In this document: positions 51,659 through 60,600 of the stretch, piece after piece | Layout: each line of letters begins with the position of its first letter | Numbering within the stretch: the stretch's first letter is position 1 | Origin: Mycolicibacterium tusciae JS617 | GTDB taxonomy: Bacteria; Actinomycetota; Actinomycetes; Mycobacteriales; Mycobacteriaceae | Assembly: GCF_000243415.2 (NCBI RefSeq) | Contig: NZ_AGJJ02000003.1 | Location: forward strand, 124,001 to 188,000 | Length of the DNA stretch: 64,000 nt | Reading direction: 5' to 3' | Program-made: the position numbers and the translations under genes | Notes under the pieces: model-generated | Told to the model about the DNA's origin: nothing | Seen by the model: only the letters and a program-made list of their open reading frames with translations | Database searches by the model: none

Positions 51659-54600
51659 ATGACGACCCCCGTGACGCCGTGGTGGAAGGCGCTCAAGATC
51701 CGCCAGGAGATCCTGTCGACATCGGGACAGATCGACGACGTGCAGATGTCGTTGTTCGCCGCGGTCCACGGTGCCGGCGCTACGCGGCCGCCCTACGCCG
51801 ACGCCGGCTACTACGGGGACATCACCCACCCCACTGAGCGTTTGGTGGATCTGCTCACCGAGATCGCCATCCGCATCGGAGGCGGCGACGACTACTTGAA
51901 GGCCCGCGCGGTCACTCGCCTCGATCAGGGCATGGGCGGCGGCAAGTCCCACGCCTGCATCGGGGCTTTCCATCTGGCTGCGCATCCGGAGGCGCTGCTG
52001 GGCACGGAGTTGGGCAAGCAGGTGGCTGCGCGCGCGAAGGCCAAGACCGGTCAGCCGCTGGCCCAGGATCTGCGCGGTCCGCACGTCGTAGTTCTGCCGT
52101 GCGACAACATGACGCCGGGGGCCTCAGTCCAAGAATATGACGGGCCGGCGGTCAACCTCTACGAACGGTTCCTGTGGCGGCTATTTTCCAAGGATTACTC
52201 GCTTTTTGAGCGGTATCAACCTTTTTGGAGTGACAAGCACAAGATCGCCGAGGCGATCAGGGCGGTGAACCGGCCGGTTCTGATCATCGTCGACGAGGTG
52301 CTCGACTACATCGGCAACGGGTTAGACGGGGCCAACAAACCCGACCTCGCTGCGCAGGACATTGCATTTCTGCGGGCGCTGCTCGATGTCGTCAACGACG
52401 TTCCCAACGTGGCGATGCTGATGGTGATGATCGCCTCCGACGCCGACCAGACCGCCCTGTCGAAGGCCGCCCAGGAACGTCGCGACGACCTCAACCGTCT
52501 ACTAGAACGCAACGGCTTCCCCGCAACAGTCACCGAGGTAGGCGACTTCGCCGACATCCTACGGAGGCGCCTGTTCGACTCCGAGCCAGCCGCGGAGGTG
52601 GTGGCAGCCACCGCAGCGCAATACGACGCCGTGTTCGCCGACAAGGGGTGGAGCAAGAACGTCTGGGACACCATCGGGACCACCTGGCGCGACCGCTGGA
52701 CCGAGGAAGTCGCCGCCTGCTACCCGTTTCATCCGATGTTGATGTCGCTGGCCAAAGATGAGTGGAGCAAGGTCACCGGCTTCCAGCGTGTGCGATCGAC
52801 GATCCGGATCTTCGCCGCGACGGTCTACGCGCAGCAGGAGCGCGGCAAGGCCGGCGAATGGGTGCCCACCCTCATTGGCCCTGGTGACTTTCCACTGGCC
52901 GAATCCGCCGTGCGCGAGGCGATCTTGGGTAGCGGGCTCGTCGAGGACGAACGCACGATCGCGAACTACCGCAGCCTTGCCGAGATTGAGGTCGTCAACC
53001 ACGCCGGAGACAGCGGCACTGCCCGGCGTCAGGATCTCAATCGGGAGTCGCTCTTGTGGAGTGAGGCGAACCCACGGGCCGCCGAGCGAGCCGCCACCTT
53101 CATCTTCATGGCTAGCATCGTCGGAACCCTTCGACCGGGCCGCGGCCGCGGCGCCAGCGCACCGGAAGTGAAAGCGGCCACCAGCATTCCGAACGTCGCC
53201 TACACGATCACCGACGCCGACGCGGTGGTCGCAGAGCTGGTCGACGTTGACCGCGGACTCAGTGCACTGGACATCATCCCGGGCCAGGGGAACAACAAGC
53301 CGGCGCGGTACTTTCTCTCGACGCGGCTCACCCATCGGATGCTGGTCAACAACATTCGCCGCACCATCACCGAGGCCGAGCGTGACGCCGTACTGGTCGA
53401 GTTCGCGCAGAGGCTCGCCAGCACCGGCCCTTTCCGTGAACTCAGGTTCGTCGCCGCCGACGCCACACGCACGCCTGCTGAGGTGCTTTCCACCGCTGGC
53501 CTGGATACCGCTTTCACCACCCGCCTGGTCTTGCTGGATCCCGCCCAGTTCAGTCTCCGCAACGGCGCCGAGGCCGCCACCCTGGAGGCGTTGCACGCAG
53601 CCACCGGGTTAGGGCAGGGGCCAGAGCAGTTGCCGGTGCAGTGGGCCAGCAGCGCAGTGTTCGCGGTGGTGAACACGCAGCGACGCAGCCTGGCGCGCAG
53701 TGTGGCCGCGGAGTACCTGGCTCGAAGCAAGGCCCTGGCAGCTCCCGAGGTGCAGGCCGACGATGAGTTGAAAGCCACTGGCACTAAGGAACTTTCCGCG
53801 GCGAAGGAACAACTCGAGAAGGCTTTGAAACGGGCGTACCAGCACGTCGCGTATGTCGCTCAGCCCGATCCCGACGGCGAGCGGTACCTCGACCAGCTCA
53901 CCTTCGATGACGACACCCTCACCGCACTCAACGGCACCATCGTGTGGAAGGGCCTCGCAGATCGAGACAAGGTGTTCGACGCCGGCCAGTTCGGCTCCCA
54001 CGCCTTGCTGCACAACCTGCGCGAGCAGGACTATGGGAAGACGCTTTCGGACATCCGCGCCGCGTTCTACAGCGCTCCGAGGCTGCCGCTGCTCTACGAG
54101 AGTGACCGCGACCTCCAGCAGGCCATCTACGACGCGGTGAGCCAAGGTCTGTTGCGCATCGTCGATGCCGCTGGCACCGCCGTCGAAGTCACCACACCCG
54201 GTCAGGTGAACCTGACCAGCACAGCGCTGAGAATCGCCGCGCCCAGTCCTACACCTGCCTCCGAAGGTGACGGTGCCCCTTCCGATGGCGGTCAGGGGGA
54301 TGCCCACGCTGGCGGCTCGGGCTCGACGACGACCGGCACGGCTGGCGTCGGTGCGACGGCTACGGCAGCCAGTACCGGGTCCGGGTCCGGTGCAGCCGCC
54401 GGTGCAGCCGCCGGCGCCGGTGGGCAGGCCACTCCTGAGGTTTCCGCCGATCGGCAGGTGGCGTTCTCGTTCACTAGCAACTTGCTGGCGGGCGCCGAGA
54501 CAGCCGACGGATTCGCTGCCCTCTTCCGGGCGTTCTACATGGCACTCGACGAACGCCAGATCAGTTATCTACAGGGCACACTGCAGCTCGTCGCGAACTC

Positions 54601-54670
54601 CTCGGTCGTCGACCAGATCCAGCCGCTGCTAGACGACCTGGGTATCACGGCGACCATCAAAGAGCTTTGA
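51659..54670 (+). CDS. hmaA: Hma system DUF499 (COG1483) AAA+ ATPase
   Basis: 1003 aa. Starts TPWWKALKIRQEI; Walker A QGMGGGKSHACI (about 90-101), Walker B PVLIIVDEVLDYIG (about 205), sensor region VAMLMVMIASDADQTALS. A 70-residue Gly/Ala/Ser/Thr linker (about 860-930) separates the main body from a short C-terminal domain (FTSNLLAGAETADGFAALF...). AGGAGG upstream of ATG 51659, 40 nt after the methylase stop. DUF499 proteins with DUF1156 methylases form anti-phage clusters. Confidence 0.85.
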   Translation: MTTPVTPWWKALKIRQEILSTSGQIDDVQMSLFAAVHGAGATRPPYADAGYYGDITHPTERLVDLLTEIAIRIGGGDDYLKARAVTRLDQGMGGGKSHACIGAFHLAAHPEALLGTELGKQVAARAKAKTGQPLAQDLRGPHVVVLPCDNMTPGASVQEYDGPAVNLYERFLWRLFSKDYSLFERYQPFWSDKHKIAEAIRAVNRPVLIIVDEVLDYIGNGLDGANKPDLAAQDIAFLRALLDVVNDVPNVAMLMVMIASDADQTALSKAAQERRDDLNRLLERNGFPATVTEVGDFADILRRRLFDSEPAAEVVAATAAQYDAVFADKGWSKNVWDTIGTTWRDRWTEEVAACYPFHPMLMSLAKDEWSKVTGFQRVRSTIRIFAATVYAQQERGKAGEWVPTLIGPGDFPLAESAVREAILGSGLVEDERTIANYRSLAEIEVVNHAGDSGTARRQDLNRESLLWSEANPRAAERAATFIFMASIVGTLRPGRGRGASAPEVKAATSIPNVAYTITDADAVVAELVDVDRGLSALDIIPGQGNNKPARYFLSTRLTHRMLVNNIRRTITEAERDAVLVEFAQRLASTGPFRELRFVAADATRTPAEVLSTAGLDTAFTTRLVLLDPAQFSLRNGAEAATLEALHAATGLGQGPEQLPVQWASSAVFAVVNTQRRSLARSVAAEYLARSKALAAPEVQADDELKATGTKELSAAKEQLEKALKRAYQHVAYVAQPDPDGERYLDQLTFDDDTLTALNGTIVWKGLADRDKVFDAGQFGSHALLHNLREQDYGKTLSDIRAAFYSAPRLPLLYESDRDLQQAIYDAVSQGLLRIVDAAGTAVEVTTPGQVNLTSTALRIAAPSPTPASEGDGAPSDGGQGDAHAGGSGSTTTGTAGVGATATAASTGSGSGAAAGAAAGAGGQATPEVSADRQVAFSFTSNLLAGAETADGFAALFRAFYMALDERQISYLQGTLQLVANSSVVDQIQPLLDDLGITATIKEL

Positions 54671-54679
54671 GGCACAGCG

Positions 54680-55282
54680 CTACTGCGGAGCCGTGAACAC
54701 CCATTTGAGCGCGCTGGTCAGGTGCGTCACGTAGTCGTCTTGTTCCGAGCGAGGCTGGCGGGCGATCCAGGACGGGTGCGGCGCGAACAGCAGTCGTGTC
54801 GGGTCGGTGGCGGTCGGAATTCTGCGGGGGCGGGTAAACGGCCACGGCAGCACCGGGGCATCGGGGCGGAGGTGTTCGAGGGTGGCGCGAGCGTCACGGC
54901 CCAGGGCGATGATCAGTCGTGGTTCCACGATGGCGATTTCGCGGTCCAGGTAGGGGCGGCAGTTGTCGATCTCATGGGGTAGCGAGGGCCGGTTCTGCGG
55001 CGGGTGGCAGTGCACCACGTTGGTGGTGAAGACAGCTTCCTTGACCAGTTCGGCGGCGGCCAGGGCACGGTCGAGAAACCGTCCGCTGCCGCCGGTGAAA
55101 GGGATCTGGGTGGCCATGCACGGACCGCACAGGCTCTGCCCGACGACCATCACCGGGGCCTGGGCCGAGCCGTAGCCGGGTGCCGCCTGGGTGACTTCGG
55201 GAATGTTCATGCCAGGGCAGAGGGCGCAGTTCTTGATGCGGGTGGCCAAGGTGCGCATGCGGCGCTCGCGAGTATCGGTCAT
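54680..55282 (-). CDS. Uracil-DNA glycosylase, family 4/5 (Fe-S)
   Basis: 200 aa. Four cysteines for a 4Fe-4S cluster: C19, C22 (NCALCPG), C92 and C108 (VVHCHPPQNRPSLPHEIDNC). Motif A region VMVVGQSLCGPC...IPFTGGSGRFLD is divergent: the usual GEAPG is GQSLCGPC, with two extra cysteines. HPSWIARQ (His169) is motif B. Removes uracil or deaminated bases. Ends 10 bp from the Hma ATPase stop, convergent, and is the last gene of a four-gene operon. Confidence 0.8.
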   Translation of the reverse strand: MTDTRERRMRTLATRIKNCALCPGMNIPEVTQAAPGYGSAQAPVMVVGQSLCGPCMATQIPFTGGSGRFLDRALAAAELVKEAVFTTNVVHCHPPQNRPSLPHEIDNCRPYLDREIAIVEPRLIIALGRDARATLEHLRPDAPVLPWPFTRPRRIPTATDPTRLLFAPHPSWIARQPRSEQDDYVTHLTSALKWVFTAPQ

Positions 55283-55743
55283 CGACGCCACACGTTGACG
55301 CGATCGGTTGTGAGCGGTTTGTCTTGTGGGCCTTTGATATACGGCAGGATGAACTTCGGCCGGCGTTGGCTGTGGTTGGGTCCGCAGGCTTGTTGGCGCC
55401 AATGCGGACTGACCCACCACCGCCGGTTGTAGATGCGTTCGGTCGCGGTGTCGGACTTCTCGGTGGGCGGCCTTGTGGGGCGGCGCAGTTCGATGATCGT
55501 GACGGGCGGGTTCTGCCGGGTGTTCGGCGTTGCCGCCTGCGACGGCTGGGCGGGGGAGTCGTTGATGGTTCTGTTCTCGGTGACCCCGGGTTGGCTCATC
55601 AGCAGCCACGCGGCGCCGACGACGCTGATGAAGGGGTGGGAGTCCTCGGTGCCGTTGGCTTCGTCGGTGCGGGTGTCGTTGGGGTCCAGGACGATGGTGT
55701 TGGCTGCCCACAGTGGGGTGGTGACCTGGTAGGGCGCGATCAG
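55279..55743 (-). CDS. Hypothetical 154-aa protein, CTG start proposed
   Basis: IAPYQVTTPLWAANTIVLDPN, ISVVGAAWLLMSQPG, ERIYNRRWWVSPHWRQQACG; no family recognised. No ATG, GTG or TTG suits; a CTG at 55743 overlaps the previous TGA as CTGA, mirroring the ATGA junctions on either side, so I propose it as the start. Its end overlaps the UDG start by ATGA. Confidence 0.55.
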   Translation of the reverse strand: MIAPYQVTTPLWAANTIVLDPNDTRTDEANGTEDSHPFISVVGAAWLLMSQPGVTENRTINDSPAQPSQAATPNTRQNPPVTIIELRRPTRPPTEKSDTATERIYNRRWWVSPHWRQQACGPNHSQRRPKFILPYIKGPQDKPLTTDRVNVWRR

Positions 55744-55982
55744 TTCGGGTTGCTTGGTGCGGCGTCTTTGATGGCTTGGGTTTCGGCTTTCATGATCTGC
55801 ATTTCGGTGGCGAGCTTGGCCTGCATCCGCTCCAGCCGGCGGGCACCGGGACCGTCGGCGTCGGTCATCGGCGCCAGGCCCTCGCTGAAGCGCTCGATGG
55901 TGCGGTCCAGGGCGGTGCACCAGTGCCGGCGGATGTCGGGGACGCTGGTGGCTGCCCAGGTGACGCCTTGGCGGCGGCTCAC
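55740..55982 (-). CDS. Helical 80-aa protein
   Basis: RRHWCTALDRTIERFSEGL then RRLERMQAKLATEMQIMKAETQAIKD, probably a helical hairpin or coiled coil. ATGA overlap with the 586-aa gene upstream. Likely a small subunit of whatever this operon makes. Confidence 0.6.
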   Translation of the reverse strand: MSRRQGVTWAATSVPDIRRHWCTALDRTIERFSEGLAPMTDADGPGARRLERMQAKLATEMQIMKAETQAIKDAAPSNPN

Positions 55983-57739
55983 GGGGTTGGCCCGTCGAGC
56001 AGGGCCAGGAGCGCGGTGTCGCGGCGACGGCTCAGCAGGCCTGCTACGTCTTCGGGTTGGCAGTCCAGGGCCCGGGCGAAGCCGGCGGCCGGATCGGCCG
56101 TCTGCGTGCCGAGCAGCGCCAGCAAGCGCTGCTGGGGGTCGGCGTCGGCGGGGATCCGGATCATCTCGACGACGCCGGCGCGCAGGTTGAAGACCATCAC
56201 GATGGTGTCGCCGAGTTCGGCGCCCAGAGTGGTGGCAGGTCCGCGGATCGAGCCGATGCTGGCGCCGTTGAGTGAGGACAGCCGCCAGAACACGGTGATG
56301 TCGGCCGGTGTGCCGACGAACGCTCGCTGCTGGCCGGGGTAGACACCGAGGGCGGAGGCGATCGCGGGAGTCAGGATCTGTCCGGAACCGCGCAGCGTGT
56401 CGACGGTGACCGGCATCTCGACGCGGATCTCGTTGTCTCCGTTGCGGTACGCGCCGCGCACGGTATTCAGGGGTGCAGTCGGTGGCCAGCAGTCGGACTT
56501 CTTGCGGCGGCGCACCATGCCCTTGTCGATCACGAAAGCGGGGGCGCTGAAGTAGGAGCGGATGGAGTTTTCGGAGACGTCGGGAAAGGCTGCGGTGATG
56601 TCGTCGATGAGGACCTGGGTGCTGAGGCGGCGTCCCCGAGCTGCCTTGATGCGGGTAGCGATCTCAGAGAACAGGCCGGTGTATTCGGCGATGCCCCAGG
56701 TGCGCACCGCCCAGGCCTGAAGGGAGGCGCGGGTGAACCGCGGGTCCTGGTAGAGGGCTGTGCGGACAGAGTCCTCGTTGGCGTTGATGGTGGCGGCAAG
56801 CACCGCGGAGGTGGTCGGCGTCCCCGATAGGTGCAGTGCGGCTTCGGTTTTGTCGGCGATGGTGGGGCCCCATCGCACCCATTGGTCGTCGAAGCGGCGC
56901 AGGCCTGGGTAGTTGTCGATGAACGCGGCGGCGATCTGGTCGCTGACGCCGAGGTCGACGAGTTCACCGGTGAGCGTCGCCGTCGTGGGTGCGCCCTGCT
57001 CGATGAGGACAGTTTCGAGGGCGGCGGTGGCTGCTTCCAGTCCGCCGGCGACCTCCAGCCAGGGGTCGTGTGGGCTGTAGGGGCCGGCGAGGTGCAGCAG
57101 CATGTCGCCGGCGTCGGTGTCCCACTCGACGCCCATGTCGTTCAGCGTTTGGCGCGCGGTGTGTTCATCGGTGAGCGGGCCCAGACGGCGGCGCAGATCG
57201 TGGGCGTAGTCGGTCACGGCCGTATGGGCTGGGTCGGCGAGTAGGTCGGTGAATCTGCGGTAGGCGCGAGGGTGGCTGCGCTGCACGTTGACCAGCGCGA
57301 CGCCGAGGTGGCGGGCGATCTCGCGGGTGGGTGTGGGGCGCCGCGGCCACCTGCGGGTCGCGAGCAACGCGTGGTCGTATGCGGTGAGCCGGTCGATAAG
57401 TCTGCGGGTGGCGGTGGCGGCGTCCGCTGGCTCGCCGGCCGGGGTGGATCGGGCCACGGCGACGGCCTCGCGTGCGGCGGTCAGGATGGAGCGCACCGTG
57501 CCCAGCCCGCCCTTGGGTCGCTCGACCAGGGAGGTGATGGTGTGGTCGGCGAGGTCTGACCAGGTGGCGAAGTCGGGGCCGTAGAAGGTGCGGGCGCGCC
57601 CGGGGAGCCAGCCGTAGGGGATGGCTTGGTCGGCGATGTCGTCGAGGCCGTCGATGAGGTCGCCGATGGGGGTGTTGGTGCGGCCCTGGATGGTGTCCCA
57701 CCAGGTGGCGGTGTCGAGGTGCTCGCTGACCATCGTCAT
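55979..57739 (-). CDS. Large protein with sigma-like HTH, first gene of UDG operon
   Basis: 586 aa. GGLGTVRSILTAAREAV near residue 85 resembles the helical motif of RNA polymerase alpha C-terminal domains, and PTREIARHLGVALVNVQRSHPRAYRRF (about 137-163) a sigma region 4-type helix-turn-helix; later repeats (STQVLIDDITAAFPDVSENSIRSYF) look like winged helices. No catalytic motif seen. Possibly a DNA-binding scaffold or regulator for the UDG operon and the convergent Hma genes. Confidence 0.65.
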   Translation of the reverse strand: MTMVSEHLDTATWWDTIQGRTNTPIGDLIDGLDDIADQAIPYGWLPGRARTFYGPDFATWSDLADHTITSLVERPKGGLGTVRSILTAAREAVAVARSTPAGEPADAATATRRLIDRLTAYDHALLATRRWPRRPTPTREIARHLGVALVNVQRSHPRAYRRFTDLLADPAHTAVTDYAHDLRRRLGPLTDEHTARQTLNDMGVEWDTDAGDMLLHLAGPYSPHDPWLEVAGGLEAATAALETVLIEQGAPTTATLTGELVDLGVSDQIAAAFIDNYPGLRRFDDQWVRWGPTIADKTEAALHLSGTPTTSAVLAATINANEDSVRTALYQDPRFTRASLQAWAVRTWGIAEYTGLFSEIATRIKAARGRRLSTQVLIDDITAAFPDVSENSIRSYFSAPAFVIDKGMVRRRKKSDCWPPTAPLNTVRGAYRNGDNEIRVEMPVTVDTLRGSGQILTPAIASALGVYPGQQRAFVGTPADITVFWRLSSLNGASIGSIRGPATTLGAELGDTIVMVFNLRAGVVEMIRIPADADPQQRLLALLGTQTADPAAGFARALDCQPEDVAGLLSRRRDTALLALLDGPTP

Positions 57740-57856
57740 GGGTGCGCCGCCTGCCCTTCCTCGAACACCGTCAGGTGTGGAAGTTTACCGGCTCTGACAG
57801 GCCGGTCAGAGCGGACATTTGCGGGGCGCTCGACGGCGCCCGGCCCGGATCCGCGG

Positions 57857-58345
57857 CTAGCTTGGTGAGCCGGCCGGGCGTTGGCGAGCGCGCTGGTAAG
57901 CGGCGCGGTACTCGTCTGTGGCGATGCCGAGCACGGCAGCGAGGGCTTCGGCGTTCTTGTCGGAAAGCGGATATTCGCCGCGCTCGATGCGCTGCAGGAT
58001 CGCCGTGGCAATGTGCGCGCTGGCGGCCAGCTGAGGCTGGGTGAGCCCGCTCATGACGCGCCAGTCTCCGGGGTAGCGCTGATCGGGGGAGATGAGGACA
58101 ACGGCCTCGATCGGGGCTTTCAGCACCGCCATCACCGCGGCGAGGATGTCGACTTGCGGTGTGCGGGTCCCGGCTTCCCAGTGGTGAACGGTGCTCAGTG
58201 AGGCACCCGAGAGCCGGGCGAGGTCGCTGACGCTGATCCCTCTGCTTTGACGCAGCGCGCTGAAGGCGTGTCGGTCGAAGCCGTGCAGGACGCGGCGGGT
58301 CATGCGGCGACCGTGCGGTTGGTTCTCATTGCGGACCAGACTCAT
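57857..58345 (-). CDS. Tandem XRE-family HTH regulator
   Basis: 162 aa. Two lambda-repressor-like domains: FSALRQSRGISVSDLARLSGASLSTVHHWEAG (first) and GLTQPQLAASAHIATAILQRIERGEYPLS (second). Likely a dimeric repressor of a nearby operon, perhaps the one just downstream at 57739. ATG 58303 is an alternative start. Confidence 0.8.
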   Translation of the reverse strand: MSLVRNENQPHGRRMTRRVLHGFDRHAFSALRQSRGISVSDLARLSGASLSTVHHWEAGTRTPQVDILAAVMAVLKAPIEAVVLISPDQRYPGDWRVMSGLTQPQLAASAHIATAILQRIERGEYPLSDKNAEALAAVLGIATDEYRAAYQRARQRPAGSPS

Positions 58346-58531
58346 CGCTCCACCGCCGTAATGTGTATAGAGAGAGTTTCAGAGGCGTTGTTTAGACGAG
58401 TATCATAACGTAGGATTTGGGCTGGTCGAAGGTGCTGGCTGGGGGGCCTGCATCGGGGTTTCGACGGCTGGTTTTTGCATCCACACCCCCACCCGCCCGT
58501 TGCAACCCCTTCCTTGCCTTGGAGGCCTTTC

Positions 58532-60571
58532 ATGGAACTATCCGCCCGCTCATATCTGAATGCCGGCATCGCGTTGACCGCTGCCAGCGCCATCGCCCTG
58601 ACCCCGGTTGTCGTCTCGCCCAACAACGCTCTTCATCTCCCGGTGCCGCACATCTCGACCTCGCAGGTCCAGCTCGCGGCCGCAATCAACCCCGCCGACG
58701 TCGCCGCCCTGGTGAGCAATCTCAATGCCGCCATGGGCTCGGTCACCTCCACGGTGTCCTCCCTGGTCGACAACTCCGGCCAGACCCTGGCTGGCGCCCT
58801 GAATTCCGCAGCGGGACTGAACAACACGCTGTGGGACGGTCTGATTCGCGCGGCCGGCGCAAACCCCACGCTCGCGTCGGTGATGATCGCGCTCAAGGCC
58901 GCCTCTGCCGGCGGGCTGTCGCAGCTGGCGGCGTCAGTCGACGCCGCCGGCGGCACCATCGCCTTGTCCAGCGGCCAGGTGGCCGGCCTGCTGACCTCCA
59001 CCGTCACCGGGTCCTTGGGTTCGGCCATGCAGGCGGTCACCAGCATCGTCAACGATCCGCTGTCCGCGGCGAGCTACCTGGGGCTGCTGACGACCCCGTT
59101 CGGCATCGCCGGCATGGCCCTGCAGGGCGGCATCAACGCAGTGGCAACCCTGGCCACCGGTGGCGTTGAACTTGCCAGCACCCTGGTCACTGGCGTCACC
59201 GCGCAGATCGGCAACGCGTTGGCGCTGGTGAATGGTGTCCTCGACTCCGGCAAGTCGCTGACCGACATCGCCCTGATCGACGGCGCGCTGACCGCGGTGC
59301 AGGGCATCGTGTCCGCGCCCGTCGCGGCCGCCCTGGCTGGCGTCAACGGCATCACCGGCGCCGTCGCCGACGTCGCGACCTTCGCCCTGGGCGCGGTGGC
59401 CGGCGGCGCCAACGCCGTGGTGTCGACATGGCTGGGCGACGCCTCGTCCGCCGGCGCGCTGCAGAGGGCCATCGCGGCGATCGGCTCGGCGCCGCTGAGC
59501 CCGTCCAGCTACACCGACGCGATCGGGGTTCTCCTCGGCGCCGGGTTCTCGACGGTGAAGACGGTCGCCGGCACGGTCAGTTCGTTCGCGTCGCTGCCAT
59601 TCCGGGTCGGCGCGGACCTCACCAACACCGGTGCCGCGGTGATCACCTCGTTCACCAACGGGCTCGCCGACGCGGCCAGCGGCCTGCTGCACGCGGTTGG
59701 CCTGTCTCCGTTGATTTCCGGTCTGCCCCGAGTGCTGGCCGGCGCCTTCTCCGGCGCTGTGAAGGTGGCGGCGTTCACCACCTCGGCCGCGCTGAACACG
59801 ATCGCGGCAGCGATCGACTTCGGCCAGGCCGTCGGCGGGATCTTCGATCGGACCTCAGTGCTATCCGCGGCCGCGGCGGGCCCGGCGGCGCTTCCGGCCT
59901 CAGGGCTGCGCACCGCCCTGGTCAGCACCTCGACCGAACTCGGCGACGCCGAGGCCACCGGCGAGGCGGCATCACCTGAATCAGCGAAGGATGCCGGCTC
60001 CCCCGAAGTGGCCGACGTGACGACAGCGATCGCGCCGGCCGAAGCCGAGCCCGTCGCCACGGTCGTCGAACCCGCCGCCGAGGACACCCTGCCCGAGCAG
60101 ACTCCCAGCACTCCCGAGGTCACCGAAGCCGGTGACGAGCTGCCCTCCGCGGCCGCGGAGGACAGCGAGACCGTGAACGACGGCGCAGAGTCGACGCCGG
60201 CCCCCGCGGCAACCACTGTCGACAAGCCCACGGCCGCTGACAAGCCGGCGGCGGCTGACGAGGCTGCCGACAACGACACGGTGTCCGATACCGTCACCGC
60301 ACCCGCCAAGAGTGGTACCACTCCCAAAGCTGACCGGACGGAAAGCTCAACGGGGACAGGACATCACACGGCCAGCACCACGCGCGCGGGCACCAGCACA
60401 GACGCGGGTGCGGAGTCCTACGGCCGGCACGCCTCCGGCGCGACCGCATCTGAGTCCTCACCCACGGGTGGACGTCACCGCAGCGTCTCCACTGCGCGGG
60501 ACAGCTCATCTGCCGGGTCGACGAGCGGATCCGCCTCGCAGTCGACCAGCAGTGACCGCGCAGCGGCCTAG
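58532..60571 (+). CDS. Exported Ala/Gly-rich mycobacterial protein, 679 aa
   Basis: N-terminal signal or anchor (YLNAGIALTAASAIALTPVVV), then about 430 residues of Ala/Gly/Val/Leu-rich helical repeats with recurrent LxGxxxA patterns, then a 220-residue acidic, Pro/Thr/Ser-rich C-terminus. I recall similar MELSARSYL... proteins in several mycobacteria, of unknown function; not a PE or PPE protein, since the PE/PPE N-terminus is missing. GGAGG 7 nt before ATG 58532 sets the start. Confidence 0.65.
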   Translation: MELSARSYLNAGIALTAASAIALTPVVVSPNNALHLPVPHISTSQVQLAAAINPADVAALVSNLNAAMGSVTSTVSSLVDNSGQTLAGALNSAAGLNNTLWDGLIRAAGANPTLASVMIALKAASAGGLSQLAASVDAAGGTIALSSGQVAGLLTSTVTGSLGSAMQAVTSIVNDPLSAASYLGLLTTPFGIAGMALQGGINAVATLATGGVELASTLVTGVTAQIGNALALVNGVLDSGKSLTDIALIDGALTAVQGIVSAPVAAALAGVNGITGAVADVATFALGAVAGGANAVVSTWLGDASSAGALQRAIAAIGSAPLSPSSYTDAIGVLLGAGFSTVKTVAGTVSSFASLPFRVGADLTNTGAAVITSFTNGLADAASGLLHAVGLSPLISGLPRVLAGAFSGAVKVAAFTTSAALNTIAAAIDFGQAVGGIFDRTSVLSAAAAGPAALPASGLRTALVSTSTELGDAEATGEAASPESAKDAGSPEVADVTTAIAPAEAEPVATVVEPAAEDTLPEQTPSTPEVTEAGDELPSAAAEDSETVNDGAESTPAPAATTVDKPTAADKPAAADEAADNDTVSDTVTAPAKSGTTPKADRTESSTGTGHHTASTTRAGTSTDAGAESYGRHASGATASESSPTGGRHRSVSTARDSSSAGSTSGSASQSTSSDRAAA

Positions 60572-60600
60572 AGGCGCGGATCAGCTATTCCGGTGGCTGT

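Noticed and set aside
52559-53596. 345-aa minus-strand frame opposite the DUF499 gene
   Set aside because: Shadow of a gene with Walker motifs on the plus strand.
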